Below are positions 17,975 to 26,563 of a stretch of DNA of 64,000 bases, piece after piece; position 1 is the first letter of the stretch, and each line of letters starts with the position of its first letter. The DNA is taken from positions 1 through 64,000 of the forward strand of contig CAIXXM010000057.1 in assembly GCA_903923395.1 (NCBI GenBank), read 5' to 3'. The translations under genes were made by a program, and so were the position numbers. The stretch comes from an uncultured Acidobacteriia bacterium (lineage in GTDB: Bacteria > Acidobacteriota > Terriglobia > Bryobacterales > Bryobacteraceae). Below the pieces are notes generated by a model that saw only the letters and a list, made by a program, of their open reading frames with translations, ran no database searches and had not been told where the DNA came from.

Positions 17975-19520
17975 AGTTTTCCCAAGTGTAGCCGGGTGCA
18001 TTCGACAGCACATAAGCCGGCATGGCCAGTTCCGGCATTGGCTTTGCTTTGAAGAGAAACACCAGCGGCTTCATCAACTGCCGCGTAGCCCAATTGGATT
18101 TCCTCTTCCTGGCACTGTCCGTTGAAATACCCGTCTTCGCATACATCTGCCGGTAAAGCCAAGAAATCAGCACGAAGGCAAGCCGGCCTTTGAGGTTGTT
18201 CTTGATGCAGGCCGAACGGCCCCAGATCGCGGACAAACCATAAAAGCGGTCCCAAACTCCCTGGGTGCGGTTCTGAATCTCCTCCGCACCCATGGTGGGA
18301 TGCGGCGTGAACATTTTGGGACGGATGGCAGCAGGAATCAGCCAGTAACGGCTGATCGGGGTGCCTTCCACAAACACGGGATTCGCATCCTGGCCCTTTT
18401 CCCACTTGCCGAAGTCCACCGTGCCGGGGAAGGGAGTCATCATTACGAACTGTGCAAATGTAACGCCTGCCTCCAATGCAAGCGATGCGGTGGCCTCAAA
18501 CGTATCGGCACGGTCACTCGGCAGGCCGAAGATGAACGATCCCAAAACATGCACCCCGCGTTCGCGGAAGATCTGTAACTGCCGGACCAGACCTTCGCCG
18601 GAATAGTTGAAGTCCTTGAAAACATGCTTCAAGCCTGCTGCGGTCACTGCCTCCACTCCTACCAGTGCGCCCTTGATATTCGCCTTTCGCATAGCATCGA
18701 GGAAGTCCGTATCCTCCGCGGCCTCCATCGTGATCTGGGTGAAGAAAACCATATCGCGGGGCAGTGCGGCCAACCTCTCCATTAACAGAAAGCGCTCCGC
18801 GCGCACAGCTTCCAACTCTGTCACCTTCTCTGCATTGTTCTGCCGCCTCGCCAGTGCCAGATCTGTCAGCGTGACCGGATAAAAATTGTCATCCGCCAGC
18901 GCGATGAAACGGAACCCCATCCGCCGGAGTTCGATAATCTCCCGGATGACGCCATCGGAAGTCCTCTGTCGGGGTTTCTGCCCATCGGTGCGCCAGACCG
19001 AGCAGAACGAACAATGTTTGGCGCAACCCCGCACTGTTTGTACGGAAGCCCACATATAGCTTTTCCCGGGCATCAAATCCCAACGGGCAGGCAGGAAAAG
19101 GTCGGCCTCAATCCGTCCGCCGTCGTAGAGCCTTTGCGGTGAACCTTCCACGCAATCATGAAGAACGTCTCCCCAAACCACATCACCATCGCCTTTGACA
19201 ACAGCATCAGCGGCACCAAGCAGCTGACATTCTTCCGGATAAAGTGATGCATGAATCCCGCCATAAACGACCCTGGCTCCTGCCGCGTGAGCCAGCTGGC
19301 CTACTTCATACCCGCGCAATGCGTTCCCGGTATGAATGCCAATCCCAACAACATCTCCGCTTCGGAAGGCACCTGGCGCAAGATGCTCCAGCGTCTCGTC
19401 GCAGATTACCGGGTCGCCGAATTCCACCGGCGTGGCCGCTGCCAGCACGTAAAGCCAGCGTGGTGTAATCACCGCCGCGCCGAAAGACATATCACTGGGG
19501 TTGACGAGATGCACGCGCAT
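17949..19520 (-). CDS. B12-binding-domain radical SAM protein
   Basis: 523 residues from the ATG at 19520 (MRVHLVNPSD). A longer frame to 19637 has no family-like residues. The N-terminal region (SGDVVGIGIHTGNALRGYEV...GARVVYGGIHASLYPEE) is a cobalamin-binding Rossmann-like domain. The radical SAM cluster motif is CAKHCSFC (CxxxCxxC). Further along, GALVGVEAVTAAGLKHVFKDFN and VHVLGSFIFGLPSD are typical of the Elp3/MiaB-like barrel. Such proteins methylate or rearrange unactivated carbons, often in lipid or natural-product pathways (hopanoid-type enzymes are close in layout). Product unknown. Confidence 0.88.
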   Translation of the reverse strand: MRVHLVNPSDMSFGAAVITPRWLYVLAAATPVEFGDPVICDETLEHLAPGAFRSGDVVGIGIHTGNALRGYEVGQLAHAAGARVVYGGIHASLYPEECQLLGAADAVVKGDGDVVWGDVLHDCVEGSPQRLYDGGRIEADLFLPARWDLMPGKSYMWASVQTVRGCAKHCSFCSVWRTDGQKPRQRTSDGVIREIIELRRMGFRFIALADDNFYPVTLTDLALARRQNNAEKVTELEAVRAERFLLMERLAALPRDMVFFTQITMEAAEDTDFLDAMRKANIKGALVGVEAVTAAGLKHVFKDFNYSGEGLVRQLQIFRERGVHVLGSFIFGLPSDRADTFEATASLALEAGVTFAQFVMMTPFPGTVDFGKWEKGQDANPVFVEGTPISRYWLIPAAIRPKMFTPHPTMGAEEIQNRTQGVWDRFYGLSAIWGRSACIKNNLKGRLAFVLISWLYRQMYAKTGISTDSARKRKSNWATRQLMKPLVFLFKAKPMPELAMPAYVLSNAPGYTWENCEPVHPNQ

Positions 19521-19732
19521 CCCTTCAGGGATCTGGCGGGCAGCGCGGCTCGCAGATGAGGGACGGACGCGAATGAGGTCCAAACGGTTTCCTTGGGAGG
19601 TCTGACAGCATGCCGGTTGGCGGCGGGAGACCTGCAATCAGGCACAACAGCAGGAACGCCTCAGGATAGCAACAAAACGGGACGCGGAAAGGCTCATCCG
19701 CCGGGATGCGATTATAGGAACAGCCATTCGCC

Positions 19733-20065
19733 ATGACCATTTCTCCGCCCCAGACACATACCGCCGGTGACGCGATTGGCGAACACGGAGAAGCGCCGCT
19801 CTATCGGGTTGTTCTGCTGGATGACGATGATCACAGCTACGATTACGTCATAGAAATGCTGCAAAAGATCTTTATTTTCAGCTTCGAACAGGCTCTTCGC
19901 CATGCGCAGGAAGTCGATACCACCGGTCGCACTCCGCTGATCGTCTGCGAGTTGCCGGAAGCCGAATTTGCCCGCGACCAGATTCACGCCTACGGAGCCG
20001 ACTGGCGAATGCCCCGTTCCAAAGGGTCCATGTCCGCAGTGATCGAACCGGTAACCCGCGAATAA
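19733..20065 (+). CDS. clpS: ATP-dependent Clp protease adaptor ClpS
   Basis: 110 residues. After a disordered N-terminus the ClpS core begins at [26 protein letters not shown], with the acidic DDxxH region that reads N-degron residues, and ends with [14 protein letters not shown]. ClpS delivers N-end-rule substrates to ClpA-ClpP or ClpC-ClpP. No clpA or clpC lies in the window. The 212-base gap upstream, divergent from the radical SAM gene, presumably holds its promoter. Confidence 0.88.
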   Translation: MTISPPQTHTAGDAIGEHGEAPLYRVVLLDDDDHSYDYVIEMLQKIFIFSFEQALRHAQEVDTTGRTPLIVCELPEAEFARDQIHAYGADWRMPRSKGSMSAVIEPVTRE

Positions 20066-20094
20066 ACGCACATTCACTGGGTTACGATAGGATT

Positions 20095-21030
20095 GTGAAA
20101 CTTTGTGTCGCACTCTTCGCAGTGCTTTCCATGACGAGCGCATTTGCGCAGACGCCGCCGCCCCCTCCCGGTGTTCCCACTCCCGGTGTGGCCGCGCCCA
20201 AGCCGGTTGACCCGAACAAAGTCGTCCTGCAGATCGGTGACGAATCCCTCACGGCCGCGCAATACGAAGACTTGGTCAACGCACTGCCGGATCAATACCA
20301 GCAGTACGCCCGCGGTGCCGGCAAACGGCAGTTTGCGGAAAACATCATCCAGTTGAAACTGCTGTCGAAGGAAGCGGAAAAGCGGAAGCTGGACCAGTCC
20401 CCCAAGGTGAAGGGCCAACTCGATTTCCAGAAGCAAAACATTCTGGCGCAGGTGATGTTCCAGGAAATGCAGAACACCGTCAAGGTGGATGACGCCTCCG
20501 TTGCGAAGTACTACGAAGAACACAAGAACGAATACGAAGGTGTGAAGGCAAGCCACATCCTGATCCGGATGCAAGGAGCTCCCATGCCAGCCGCGGAAGG
20601 CAAAAAGGAACTCACGGAAGCCGAAGCGCTCGCCAAGGCCACCGAGATCCGCAAGAAGATTGTTGCCGGGGAAGATTTCGGCAAGCTGGCCAAGGCAGAA
20701 TCGGATGACACACAGAGCGGCGCGCAGGGCGGCGATCTCGGTTCCTTCAAGCGCGGCATGATGGTGCCTCCTTTTGAAGAAGCTGCCTTCTCTATGAAGG
20801 TTGGCGAAATCAGCCAGCCCGTGAAGACCCCGTTTGGCTTCCACATCATCCGCGTGGACGCCAAGGAAAACAAGACCCTCGCCGAAGCCAAGCCGGAAAT
20901 CGAAAAGAAGATTCGGCCGGAGATCGCGCGCAAAGAGATTGAATCCATGACGAAGTCCGCCAAGGTGACTATCGATGATGGCTTCTTTGGACCTGCCATG
21001 CCGACAATGCCGGCTGGTGCCCCCAAGTAG
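20095..21030 (+). CDS. Periplasmic peptidyl-prolyl isomerase (parvulin/SurA-like)
   Basis: 311 residues, GTG start at 20095, signal peptide [20 protein letters not shown] proline-rich linker leads to a SurA_N-like helical region ([16 protein letters not shown]...[18 protein letters not shown]). A parvulin domain follows (about 165-280: [47 protein letters not shown]). It should assist folding of exported and outer-membrane proteins, fitting a TonB receptor gene nearby. A strong terminator hairpin follows the stop. Confidence 0.88.
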   Translation: MKLCVALFAVLSMTSAFAQTPPPPPGVPTPGVAAPKPVDPNKVVLQIGDESLTAAQYEDLVNALPDQYQQYARGAGKRQFAENIIQLKLLSKEAEKRKLDQSPKVKGQLDFQKQNILAQVMFQEMQNTVKVDDASVAKYYEEHKNEYEGVKASHILIRMQGAPMPAAEGKKELTEAEALAKATEIRKKIVAGEDFGKLAKAESDDTQSGAQGGDLGSFKRGMMVPPFEEAAFSMKVGEISQPVKTPFGFHIIRVDAKENKTLAEAKPEIEKKIRPEIARKEIESMTKSAKVTIDDGFFGPAMPTMPAGAPK

Positions 21031-21058
21031 TCTTAGAAAATAATCCCGCTGTTCCCCG

Positions 21059-21098
21059 TGCGCCATGCAGATAATAGTTCTGCATGGCGCATCTTTTT
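21059..21098 (+). terminator. Rho-independent terminator overlapping the next start codon
   Basis: A 13-bp perfect stem (21059-21071 with 21079-21091), 7-base loop TAATAGT, then TCTTTTT. It stands 28 bases after the parvulin stop. The ATG of the DUF72 gene (21084) falls inside the right arm, so terminator and start share sequence. Confidence 0.8.
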
Positions 21099-21815
21099 GC
21101 AGGCACTTCCGGTTTCGCTTACCCCTCCTGGAAACCCGCGTTCTATCCCGCGGGACTTCCCTCCAAGCGCTTTCTCGAGCACTACGCCACGCGGCTGAAC
21201 AGCGTGGAGGCGAATTACACCTTCCGGCGCCTGATGACAAAGACCGTGGCCGAAAACTGGTGCAACACCACACCCGCGGACTTCCAGTTTGGTTGCAAAG
21301 CGCATATGCGGCTCACACACATGCTCAAAATGCAGGGGGCTGAGGAGTTCACTGAAATATTCCTGAAATCCCTCGAACCACTGCGGGCAGCACGCCGGCT
21401 CGGCCCCGTGCTGTTCCAGTTCCCCGCGACATTCAAGCCGGATCCAATCCGCCTGGAAGCCTATCTGCCGCTGCTGCCGAAAGACATCCGCTTCGCCTTT
21501 GAGTTCCGCCACGCGGCCTGGCTAAACGAGAACGTTTTTGGAATCCTCCGCGAGCACAACGTAGCCGTTTGCTTCGCGGAATCAGACAAGCTCGAAACTC
21601 CAAAAGTACTTACCGCGGACTTCACCTACTTCCGGCTTCGCAAGGCCGAATATGACGACGCAGCCCGCGAGGCGATCCGCGTCAAAGTGCAGAACATTCT
21701 GGATGGAGGCACGGATGTCTACGTCTACTTCAAGCACGAAGATGACCCGCTGGGTGCCATTTATGCCGAGCAGTTACTGGGGGCTGTGAAGCAGACGCCG
21801 GACAGCGGACATTAG
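21084..21815 (+). CDS. DUF72 family protein (YecE-like)
   Basis: 243 residues with the DUF72 signature right at the start (FAGTSGFAYPSWKPAFYPAGLP), then ANYTFRRLMT, LGPVLFQFPATFK and the closing VYVYFKHEDDP. The fold is a TIM-like barrel of unknown biochemical role, sometimes linked to Fe-S or nucleic acid metabolism. No ribosome-binding site is visible. The start codon is inside the terminator-like stem, so a transcript beginning upstream would bury it; a leaderless or internally initiated message is likely. Confidence 0.82.
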   Translation: MAHLFAGTSGFAYPSWKPAFYPAGLPSKRFLEHYATRLNSVEANYTFRRLMTKTVAENWCNTTPADFQFGCKAHMRLTHMLKMQGAEEFTEIFLKSLEPLRAARRLGPVLFQFPATFKPDPIRLEAYLPLLPKDIRFAFEFRHAAWLNENVFGILREHNVAVCFAESDKLETPKVLTADFTYFRLRKAEYDDAAREAIRVKVQNILDGGTDVYVYFKHEDDPLGAIYAEQLLGAVKQTPDSGH

Positions 21816-21821
21816 GCAACG

Positions 21822-21833
21822 ACAAACGTTTGT
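21822..21833. promoter_or_regulatory. Perfect 12-bp palindrome upstream of the TonB receptor gene
   Basis: ACAAACGTTTGT, 36 bases before the receptor start. A central CG flanked by A/T-rich half sites resembles LacI-family operators, which often control sugar-linked TonB receptors. No LacI-type gene is in the window, so the binding protein is a guess. Confidence 0.4.
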
Positions 21834-21869
21834 GATAGCCTCAGGGTAAAGCTTCCCAGAGGTTATTCC

Positions 21870-24800
21870 ATGAAGAATTCAGACCGTTTGACGCGGCTGC
21901 CGGCATTGCTTGCCGCCATCGCAGCAGTAGTATCCCTTTGTGCCTCAGCACATGCACAATCGATGTTCGGTCGTATTTCCGGCACAGTCACGGACGCATC
22001 GTCCGCCGCGGTTTCCGGAGCGAAAGTCACCGTCACCAACACAGAAACACAATCGCTGCGAACGCTCACGACCGATGACCGCGGCTTCTTCGTTGCGGAG
22101 AACCTGTCCATCGGCCCGTACTCTGTCGCCATCGATCACCCCGGCTTCAAGCGGGTTTCGCAAAGCGGCTTCACGGTCACCGCTGACGGTCGTGTCACCG
22201 CGGATTTCATTCTTCAGGTCGGCGACACCAGCCAAAGCATCGAAGTCAGCGCTTCACAGGTGGAGCAGTTGAATACGGTCTCTGGCGAAATCGCCCATGT
22301 GGTGGACCGCCAGCAGATTGACAACCTCTCGCTGAACGGCCGCAATTACATGGAACTGTTGTCCTTGGTTCCCGGTGCCGTGGTCACTAATCCTGATTCC
22401 TTCAGCGTCATGACCACCCTGAGCGCCACCAATCAAGCCGTCAACGGCCACCGCACAAACTCCAACAACATGACCGTCGATGGTCTCAACAACCTCGACG
22501 GCGGTGCCAACGGGAGCCTCATCAACAACATCTCGCCGGACTTCACGCAGGAAGTGAAGATCCAGACCTCCAACTTCTCTTCCGAATACGGACGTTCCGC
22601 CGGTGCGGCTTTCAACGTTGTCACACGCAACGGCACAAACCAGTTCCATGGCATGGGAATTGAGTACTTCCGCAATGACAAGCTCGATGCCAGAAACTTC
22701 TTTGCTGCCGACAAGACCCCGCTGCGATTCAATGATTTCGGCTGGAGCCTCGGCGGCCCCATCAAGAAGAACAAGATCTTCTTCTTCGCCGGTGAGGAAT
22801 GGAAGAAATTGCGCCAGCAGAGCGCCCCTGTCCGGGAGACTCTTCCCGATACCGCGATCCTGTCCGGTAACTTCGCAGGCTCAGGAAAGACGGTGCTGCT
22901 GCCCGGCACCAAGACGCCTTATCCCGGTAACATCATCCCTGCCTCACAGATCACGCCCGACGGCATCGCGATCGCGAACGTATATAAGTTCGGTATCTCC
23001 CAGGCTTCTTCATTTACAGATGCCAACGTTGCCAACAATGCCACGTTCCAGACGCCGAATCCGCTCGATTACCGCGAAGATATCGTGCGCCTGGATTACA
23101 AGATCAGTGACAAACACAGCCTCTATGGCCGCTGGGTGGATGATCAAAACTCCATCTACCTCGCCTATGGGCCCTCCACCACAACCGGCACTTATCTGCC
23201 CGTGCCAGCGGAGATTCGCAGCCGCCCGGCACGCAGCGCTCTGGTTTCGGAAACCTGGCTCATCTCCTCGAATCTCATCAACGAATTCCATGCCGGTGCC
23301 AGTTGGAACGGTCAGCGCTACATCAATCAGGGCAATGCCTGGGAGCGCTCCACTTATGGCTTCAAATACCAAACCGTCTATAGCGGCGTGGGGGCCTGGG
23401 CGGGCGGCATCCCTTCAGTCAACGTGCAGAATTTCGCGCAGTGGAAGGGCCCGGACCAGACCCTGAGTTCGCCCACTACGAACATCGAAGTGTCAGACAC
23501 GGTCTCGATCGTGAAGGGCCAGCATTCGATCCGTACCGGCGTCCAAATTCTGCGTAATCGCAAAGATCAGAACGGGCGGTCCGCGTATAACGGCGCCATC
23601 GTCTATAACACCAGCGGTAACCCCAACACCACCGGTTATGCGATTGCCGATGCCCTGACGGGTTACTTCCAGACTTACACCGAAGCAGCATACGACCCGG
23701 TTGGCCATTACCGTTACACCGAACCCGGTGCTTTCGTGGATGACTCCTGGAAGGTTTCCCGCAAGCTGACCATCAATCTCGGCGTGCGTTGGGAATACAT
23801 GATGGCGATGTACTCCGCTGCTGACAATCTCGCCAACTTCGTGCCGTCTCTCTACAACCCGGCCACCGCGGTGAAGATCAACTCGAGCGGCCAGGTGATC
23901 GCCGGTTCGGGCAACATTTATGACGGACTGCAACGTGTCGCCAGCGGCGTGAATCCCTCTTTGGCGTATCTGGTACCCAACGCGAATAACCCGGCAATCG
24001 TTGCTGTCCCCGCAGGTGGTCCGCGCGGACTCTACCCGAATCACAATACCTTTTCACCCCGCGTTGGTTTCGCCTATGCGCTCGATGAGAAAACCGTGAT
24101 CCGCGGCGGCTTCGGACTCTACTATGACCGCATTCAGGGCAATCCGACTTTCTATACCCTGAACAATCCCCCGTATGTCGGCAGCACGCAGTTCCAATAC
24201 GGCAACCTTTCGAACATCGCTGGCGGGGCAACGGTCAATGCACCCTGGGGAACGCTGCAGACGATTGATCCGAATCTGAAGGTGCCGTACTCCGAACAGT
24301 TCAGCCTTTCGATTCAGCGCCAGTTACCATGGAAGATCTTCAGTGAAACCGCATATGTCGGCAGCCTGGGCCGTCATCTTCTGACGGAACCGGATATCAA
24401 CCAGCCGACCTGGGCAGCACTCGGTGCCGCGGCATCCACCACCAACATCAACACCCTTCGGCCGTATGCCGGTTATTCGACGATCCAGCAATTCCAGAGC
24501 GTGGGCAACTCGAACTACCACAGCTTGCAGTTGAAGGCTTCGCGCCGTGCCGGTGCCGTGATGTTCACCGCCTCCTACACCTTCGCGAAGAACCTCTGCG
24601 ACGCACCTTCCGATACGCAGAATGACTTTAACGTCTACAACCGCAAGGCCGTCTATGGTCCCTGTTATTCGTCGAACTCCGGAGCCAGTGTGGACGTGCG
24701 GCACGCCTTCGTCAGCACAGTGACCTATGATCTGCCCGGACTAAAGGGCCGCCCCGCTTACCTCCGCATGCCGTTTGGCGGCTGGCAGTTGAGCGCCATC

Positions 24801-25217
24801 AGCCGTCTGCAATCCGGTTTCTACTTCACCATCATCGGCAGTACGCCGATCCTTGGTACCCGCGTGGCAGACTACCTGGGCGGCAATGTGATTCTCCCCA
24901 ACCCCGGTCCGAATGCTTACATCAACCCAGCTGCGTTTGCCGTCGCTCCGCAAAATCGCTTCGGCAGCTCCGGCACGGGCAATGTGGAAGGTCCTGGACT
25001 ACAGTTGAATAACTTCTCGGTCACCCGGTTTTTCCGTGCCGGCCAGGATGGCAAGTACACGCTGCGGTTCCGTGCGGACTTCAACAACATCTTCAACCAC
25101 ACGAACTTCCAACCGTTTGCTTCCGGTTCACTCACCGTAGGCAACTCTTCTTTTGGAACACTCACCAGTGCCTATCCGGCCCGGGCGATCCAGTTGGGTT
25201 TGAAGCTGACATTCTGA
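21870..25217 (+). CDS. Oar-like TonB-dependent outer-membrane receptor with carboxypeptidase-regulatory-like domain
   Basis: 1,115 residues. Signal peptide to about residue 30 (SLCASAHAQ), then a CarboxypepD_reg-like domain (MFGRISGTVTDASSAAVSGA...GPYSVAIDHPGFK). A plug region follows (QQIDNLSLNGRNYMELLSLVPG, VDGLNNLDGG) and a long beta-barrel ending in the aromatic terminus QLGLKLTF, the signal for barrel insertion. Acidobacteria carry many such paralogs for uptake or secretion of large organic substrates. AGAGG precedes the ATG. It is monocistronic: a terminator follows and a candidate operator palindrome precedes it. The transported ligand is unknown. Confidence 0.9.
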   Translation: MKNSDRLTRLPALLAAIAAVVSLCASAHAQSMFGRISGTVTDASSAAVSGAKVTVTNTETQSLRTLTTDDRGFFVAENLSIGPYSVAIDHPGFKRVSQSGFTVTADGRVTADFILQVGDTSQSIEVSASQVEQLNTVSGEIAHVVDRQQIDNLSLNGRNYMELLSLVPGAVVTNPDSFSVMTTLSATNQAVNGHRTNSNNMTVDGLNNLDGGANGSLINNISPDFTQEVKIQTSNFSSEYGRSAGAAFNVVTRNGTNQFHGMGIEYFRNDKLDARNFFAADKTPLRFNDFGWSLGGPIKKNKIFFFAGEEWKKLRQQSAPVRETLPDTAILSGNFAGSGKTVLLPGTKTPYPGNIIPASQITPDGIAIANVYKFGISQASSFTDANVANNATFQTPNPLDYREDIVRLDYKISDKHSLYGRWVDDQNSIYLAYGPSTTTGTYLPVPAEIRSRPARSALVSETWLISSNLINEFHAGASWNGQRYINQGNAWERSTYGFKYQTVYSGVGAWAGGIPSVNVQNFAQWKGPDQTLSSPTTNIEVSDTVSIVKGQHSIRTGVQILRNRKDQNGRSAYNGAIVYNTSGNPNTTGYAIADALTGYFQTYTEAAYDPVGHYRYTEPGAFVDDSWKVSRKLTINLGVRWEYMMAMYSAADNLANFVPSLYNPATAVKINSSGQVIAGSGNIYDGLQRVASGVNPSLAYLVPNANNPAIVAVPAGGPRGLYPNHNTFSPRVGFAYALDEKTVIRGGFGLYYDRIQGNPTFYTLNNPPYVGSTQFQYGNLSNIAGGATVNAPWGTLQTIDPNLKVPYSEQFSLSIQRQLPWKIFSETAYVGSLGRHLLTEPDINQPTWAALGAAASTTNINTLRPYAGYSTIQQFQSVGNSNYHSLQLKASRRAGAVMFTASYTFAKNLCDAPSDTQNDFNVYNRKAVYGPCYSSNSGASVDVRHAFVSTVTYDLPGLKGRPAYLRMPFGGWQLSAISRLQSGFYFTIIGSTPILGTRVADYLGGNVILPNPGPNAYINPAAFAVAPQNRFGSSGTGNVEGPGLQLNNFSVTRFFRAGQDGKYTLRFRADFNNIFNHTNFQPFASGSLTVGNSSFGTLTSAYPARAIQLGLKLTF

Positions 25218-25241
25218 GCGCGATGGTTGCAGTGAAAGAGG

Positions 25242-25271
25242 GGGCATCCGGTGACGGGTGCCCTTTTTTTT
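25242..25271 (+). terminator. Rho-independent terminator after the TonB receptor gene
   Basis: GGGCATCC (25242-25249), loop GGTGAC, GGGTGCCC (25256-25263): 8-bp stem with one T-G pair, followed by eight T. Located 24 bases after the receptor stop. Confidence 0.85.
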
Positions 25272-25334
25272 GGTGTATGCGCTGTGGCAGGGCCGGTGAA
25301 ATAGTTCTGGACAAGCCCGATCAGTAAGCTGTAT

Positions 25335-25356
25335 CTTACGGTAAGTGAGTTCTTAC
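25335..25356. promoter_or_regulatory. Candidate ArsR-family operator overlapping the regulator's start
   Basis: CTTAC (25335-25339), G, GTAAG (25341-25345), TGAGTT, CTTAC (25352-25356). The three alternating half sites give two overlapping dyads that cover the GTG start of the ArsR gene, the usual place for autorepression. Confidence 0.45.
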
Positions 25357-25656
25357 GAAGATCGACAGTTGGACGCCTTAGGCGACCCCACACGCCGGGC
25401 CATTCTCGAACGCTTGCGCAACGGGCCGCTGCCTGTTGGGTCCCTGGCCGAGGGGTTCCCGATCAGCCGTCCTGCCATCTCACAGCATTTGCGCATTTTG
25501 AAAGAGGCGCAGTTGGTCATGGACCACGCGCAGGGGACGCGTCGATACTACGCCATCGATCCTGCCGGGTTCGCCGCGGCCCGCCATTATCTCGACCTCT
25601 TTTGGGCTCACGCGCTGCACGCATTTCAACAACAAGTGGAGAGTCAAGAAGAATGA
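25345..25656 (+). CDS. ArsR-family winged-helix transcriptional repressor
   Basis: 103 residues, GTG start. The helix-turn-helix region is LDALGDPTRRAILERL...VGSLAEGFPISRPAISQHLRILKEAQLV, with the beta-wing GTRRYYAIDP. No metal-binding cysteine pair (ELCVCDL-type) is present. It belongs to the non-metal ArsR group that is typically paired with SRPBCC/AHSA1 proteins, as here. The stop overlaps the AHSA1 start (ATGA). Confidence 0.9.
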   Translation: MSSYEDRQLDALGDPTRRAILERLRNGPLPVGSLAEGFPISRPAISQHLRILKEAQLVMDHAQGTRRYYAIDPAGFAAARHYLDLFWAHALHAFQQQVESQEE

Positions 25657-26123
25657 ATCCGCTGGAACCGGTCCGCAAAAGTATTGTGGTGAAGGCATCG
25701 CAAGAGAAGGCTTTCCGTGTATTCACAACAGGGATCGACAGTTGGTGGCCACGAACACACCACATCGGCAAGTCCCCTATGAAGCGGGTCTTGATCGCGG
25801 AACACACTGGCGGTCGCTGCTATACCGAACAGGAAGATGGCAGCGAATGCGATTGGGGTACGGTTCTGGCATGGGAACCGCCCGTGCGCCTGGCCTTTGC
25901 CTGGCAGGTTACCGCGAAATGGGAATATGAACCGGAGCTCAGTCGCTGCACGGAAGTGGAGGTGCGCTTCACCGTGTTGGGCGAACGCTTGACCAGAGTG
26001 GACCTCGAACACCGCGGCTTTGAGCGGTTGGGTGAGGCGGCGCCATTTGTCCGGGCCGGATTCGACAGTCTGAATGCGTGGCAGGGAATGCTGGAAGGCT
26101 ACCGGGTACAAACAGAGGAATAA
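25653..26123 (+). CDS. SRPBCC/AHSA1 (Aha1-like START-fold) protein
   Basis: 156 residues from the ATG at 25653 that overlaps the ArsR stop by four bases. The SRPBCC pattern is clear: KSIVVKASQEKAFRVFTTGIDSWWP, then GSECDWGTVLAWEPPVRLAFAW, then STLGER-type strands and a C-terminal helix (FDSLNAWQGMLEGY). These domains bind hydrophobic small molecules. Pairing with an ArsR regulator suggests a small-molecule responsive cassette; the ligand is unknown. Confidence 0.85.
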   Translation: MNPLEPVRKSIVVKASQEKAFRVFTTGIDSWWPRTHHIGKSPMKRVLIAEHTGGRCYTEQEDGSECDWGTVLAWEPPVRLAFAWQVTAKWEYEPELSRCTEVEVRFTVLGERLTRVDLEHRGFERLGEAAPFVRAGFDSLNAWQGMLEGYRVQTEE

Positions 26124-26128
26124 TTCAA

Positions 26129-26563
26129 ATGAAAGCGAAATACTTTTTCCGGACAGCCAGCATCTTTTTCGTGCTCTTTGCGGCGGGGCATACCTATGGC
26201 TTCCTCAACTTCCGTCCGCCCACGCCAGAGGCCCTGGCTGTATACCGCTCCATGCAGGATGTTTCCTTCCGTGTTGGCAGCGCCAACTTCAGCTATGGCG
26301 GCTTCTATCAGGGCTTTGGGCTCTACATCACGGTGTACCTGCTCTTCTCCGCAGTGCTGGCCTGGCAGTTAGGCGCGCAAGACCGTCGGATGCAGAGCAT
26401 GGGTTGGACGCTGTTCGTGGTGCAACTCACCGGTGCCGCGCTGTCCTGGAAGTACTTCGGCGCAGGCCCGCTCATCTTCTCCACAATCGTTGCGGTCTGT
26501 CTGGGCTGCGGAGCTTACTTGCTGGGCAGCATGGAGCCGAACCAGGCCCGCAAGACTTCATAG
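26129..26563 (+). CDS. Small four-helix membrane protein
   Basis: 144 residues from the ATG at 26129, six bases after the AHSA1 stop. Four hydrophobic segments are visible: FFRTASIFFVLFAAGHTYGF, YGGFYQGFGLYITVYLLFSA, MGWTLFVVQLTGAALSWKYF and LIFSTIVAVCLGCGAYLLG. I recognise no named family, but similar small membrane proteins often follow ArsR/AHSA1 pairs. Its last 49 bases overlap the end of the convergent split serine hydrolase gene. Confidence 0.7.
   Translation: MKAKYFFRTASIFFVLFAAGHTYGFLNFRPPTPEALAVYRSMQDVSFRVGSANFSYGGFYQGFGLYITVYLLFSAVLAWQLGAQDRRMQSMGWTLFVVQLTGAALSWKYFGAGPLIFSTIVAVCLGCGAYLLGSMEPNQARKTS

Noticed and set aside
20074-21273. A 399-codon minus-strand frame
   Set aside because: Antisense to the parvulin gene and the start of the DUF72 gene; Arg/Gly/Leu-rich without domains.
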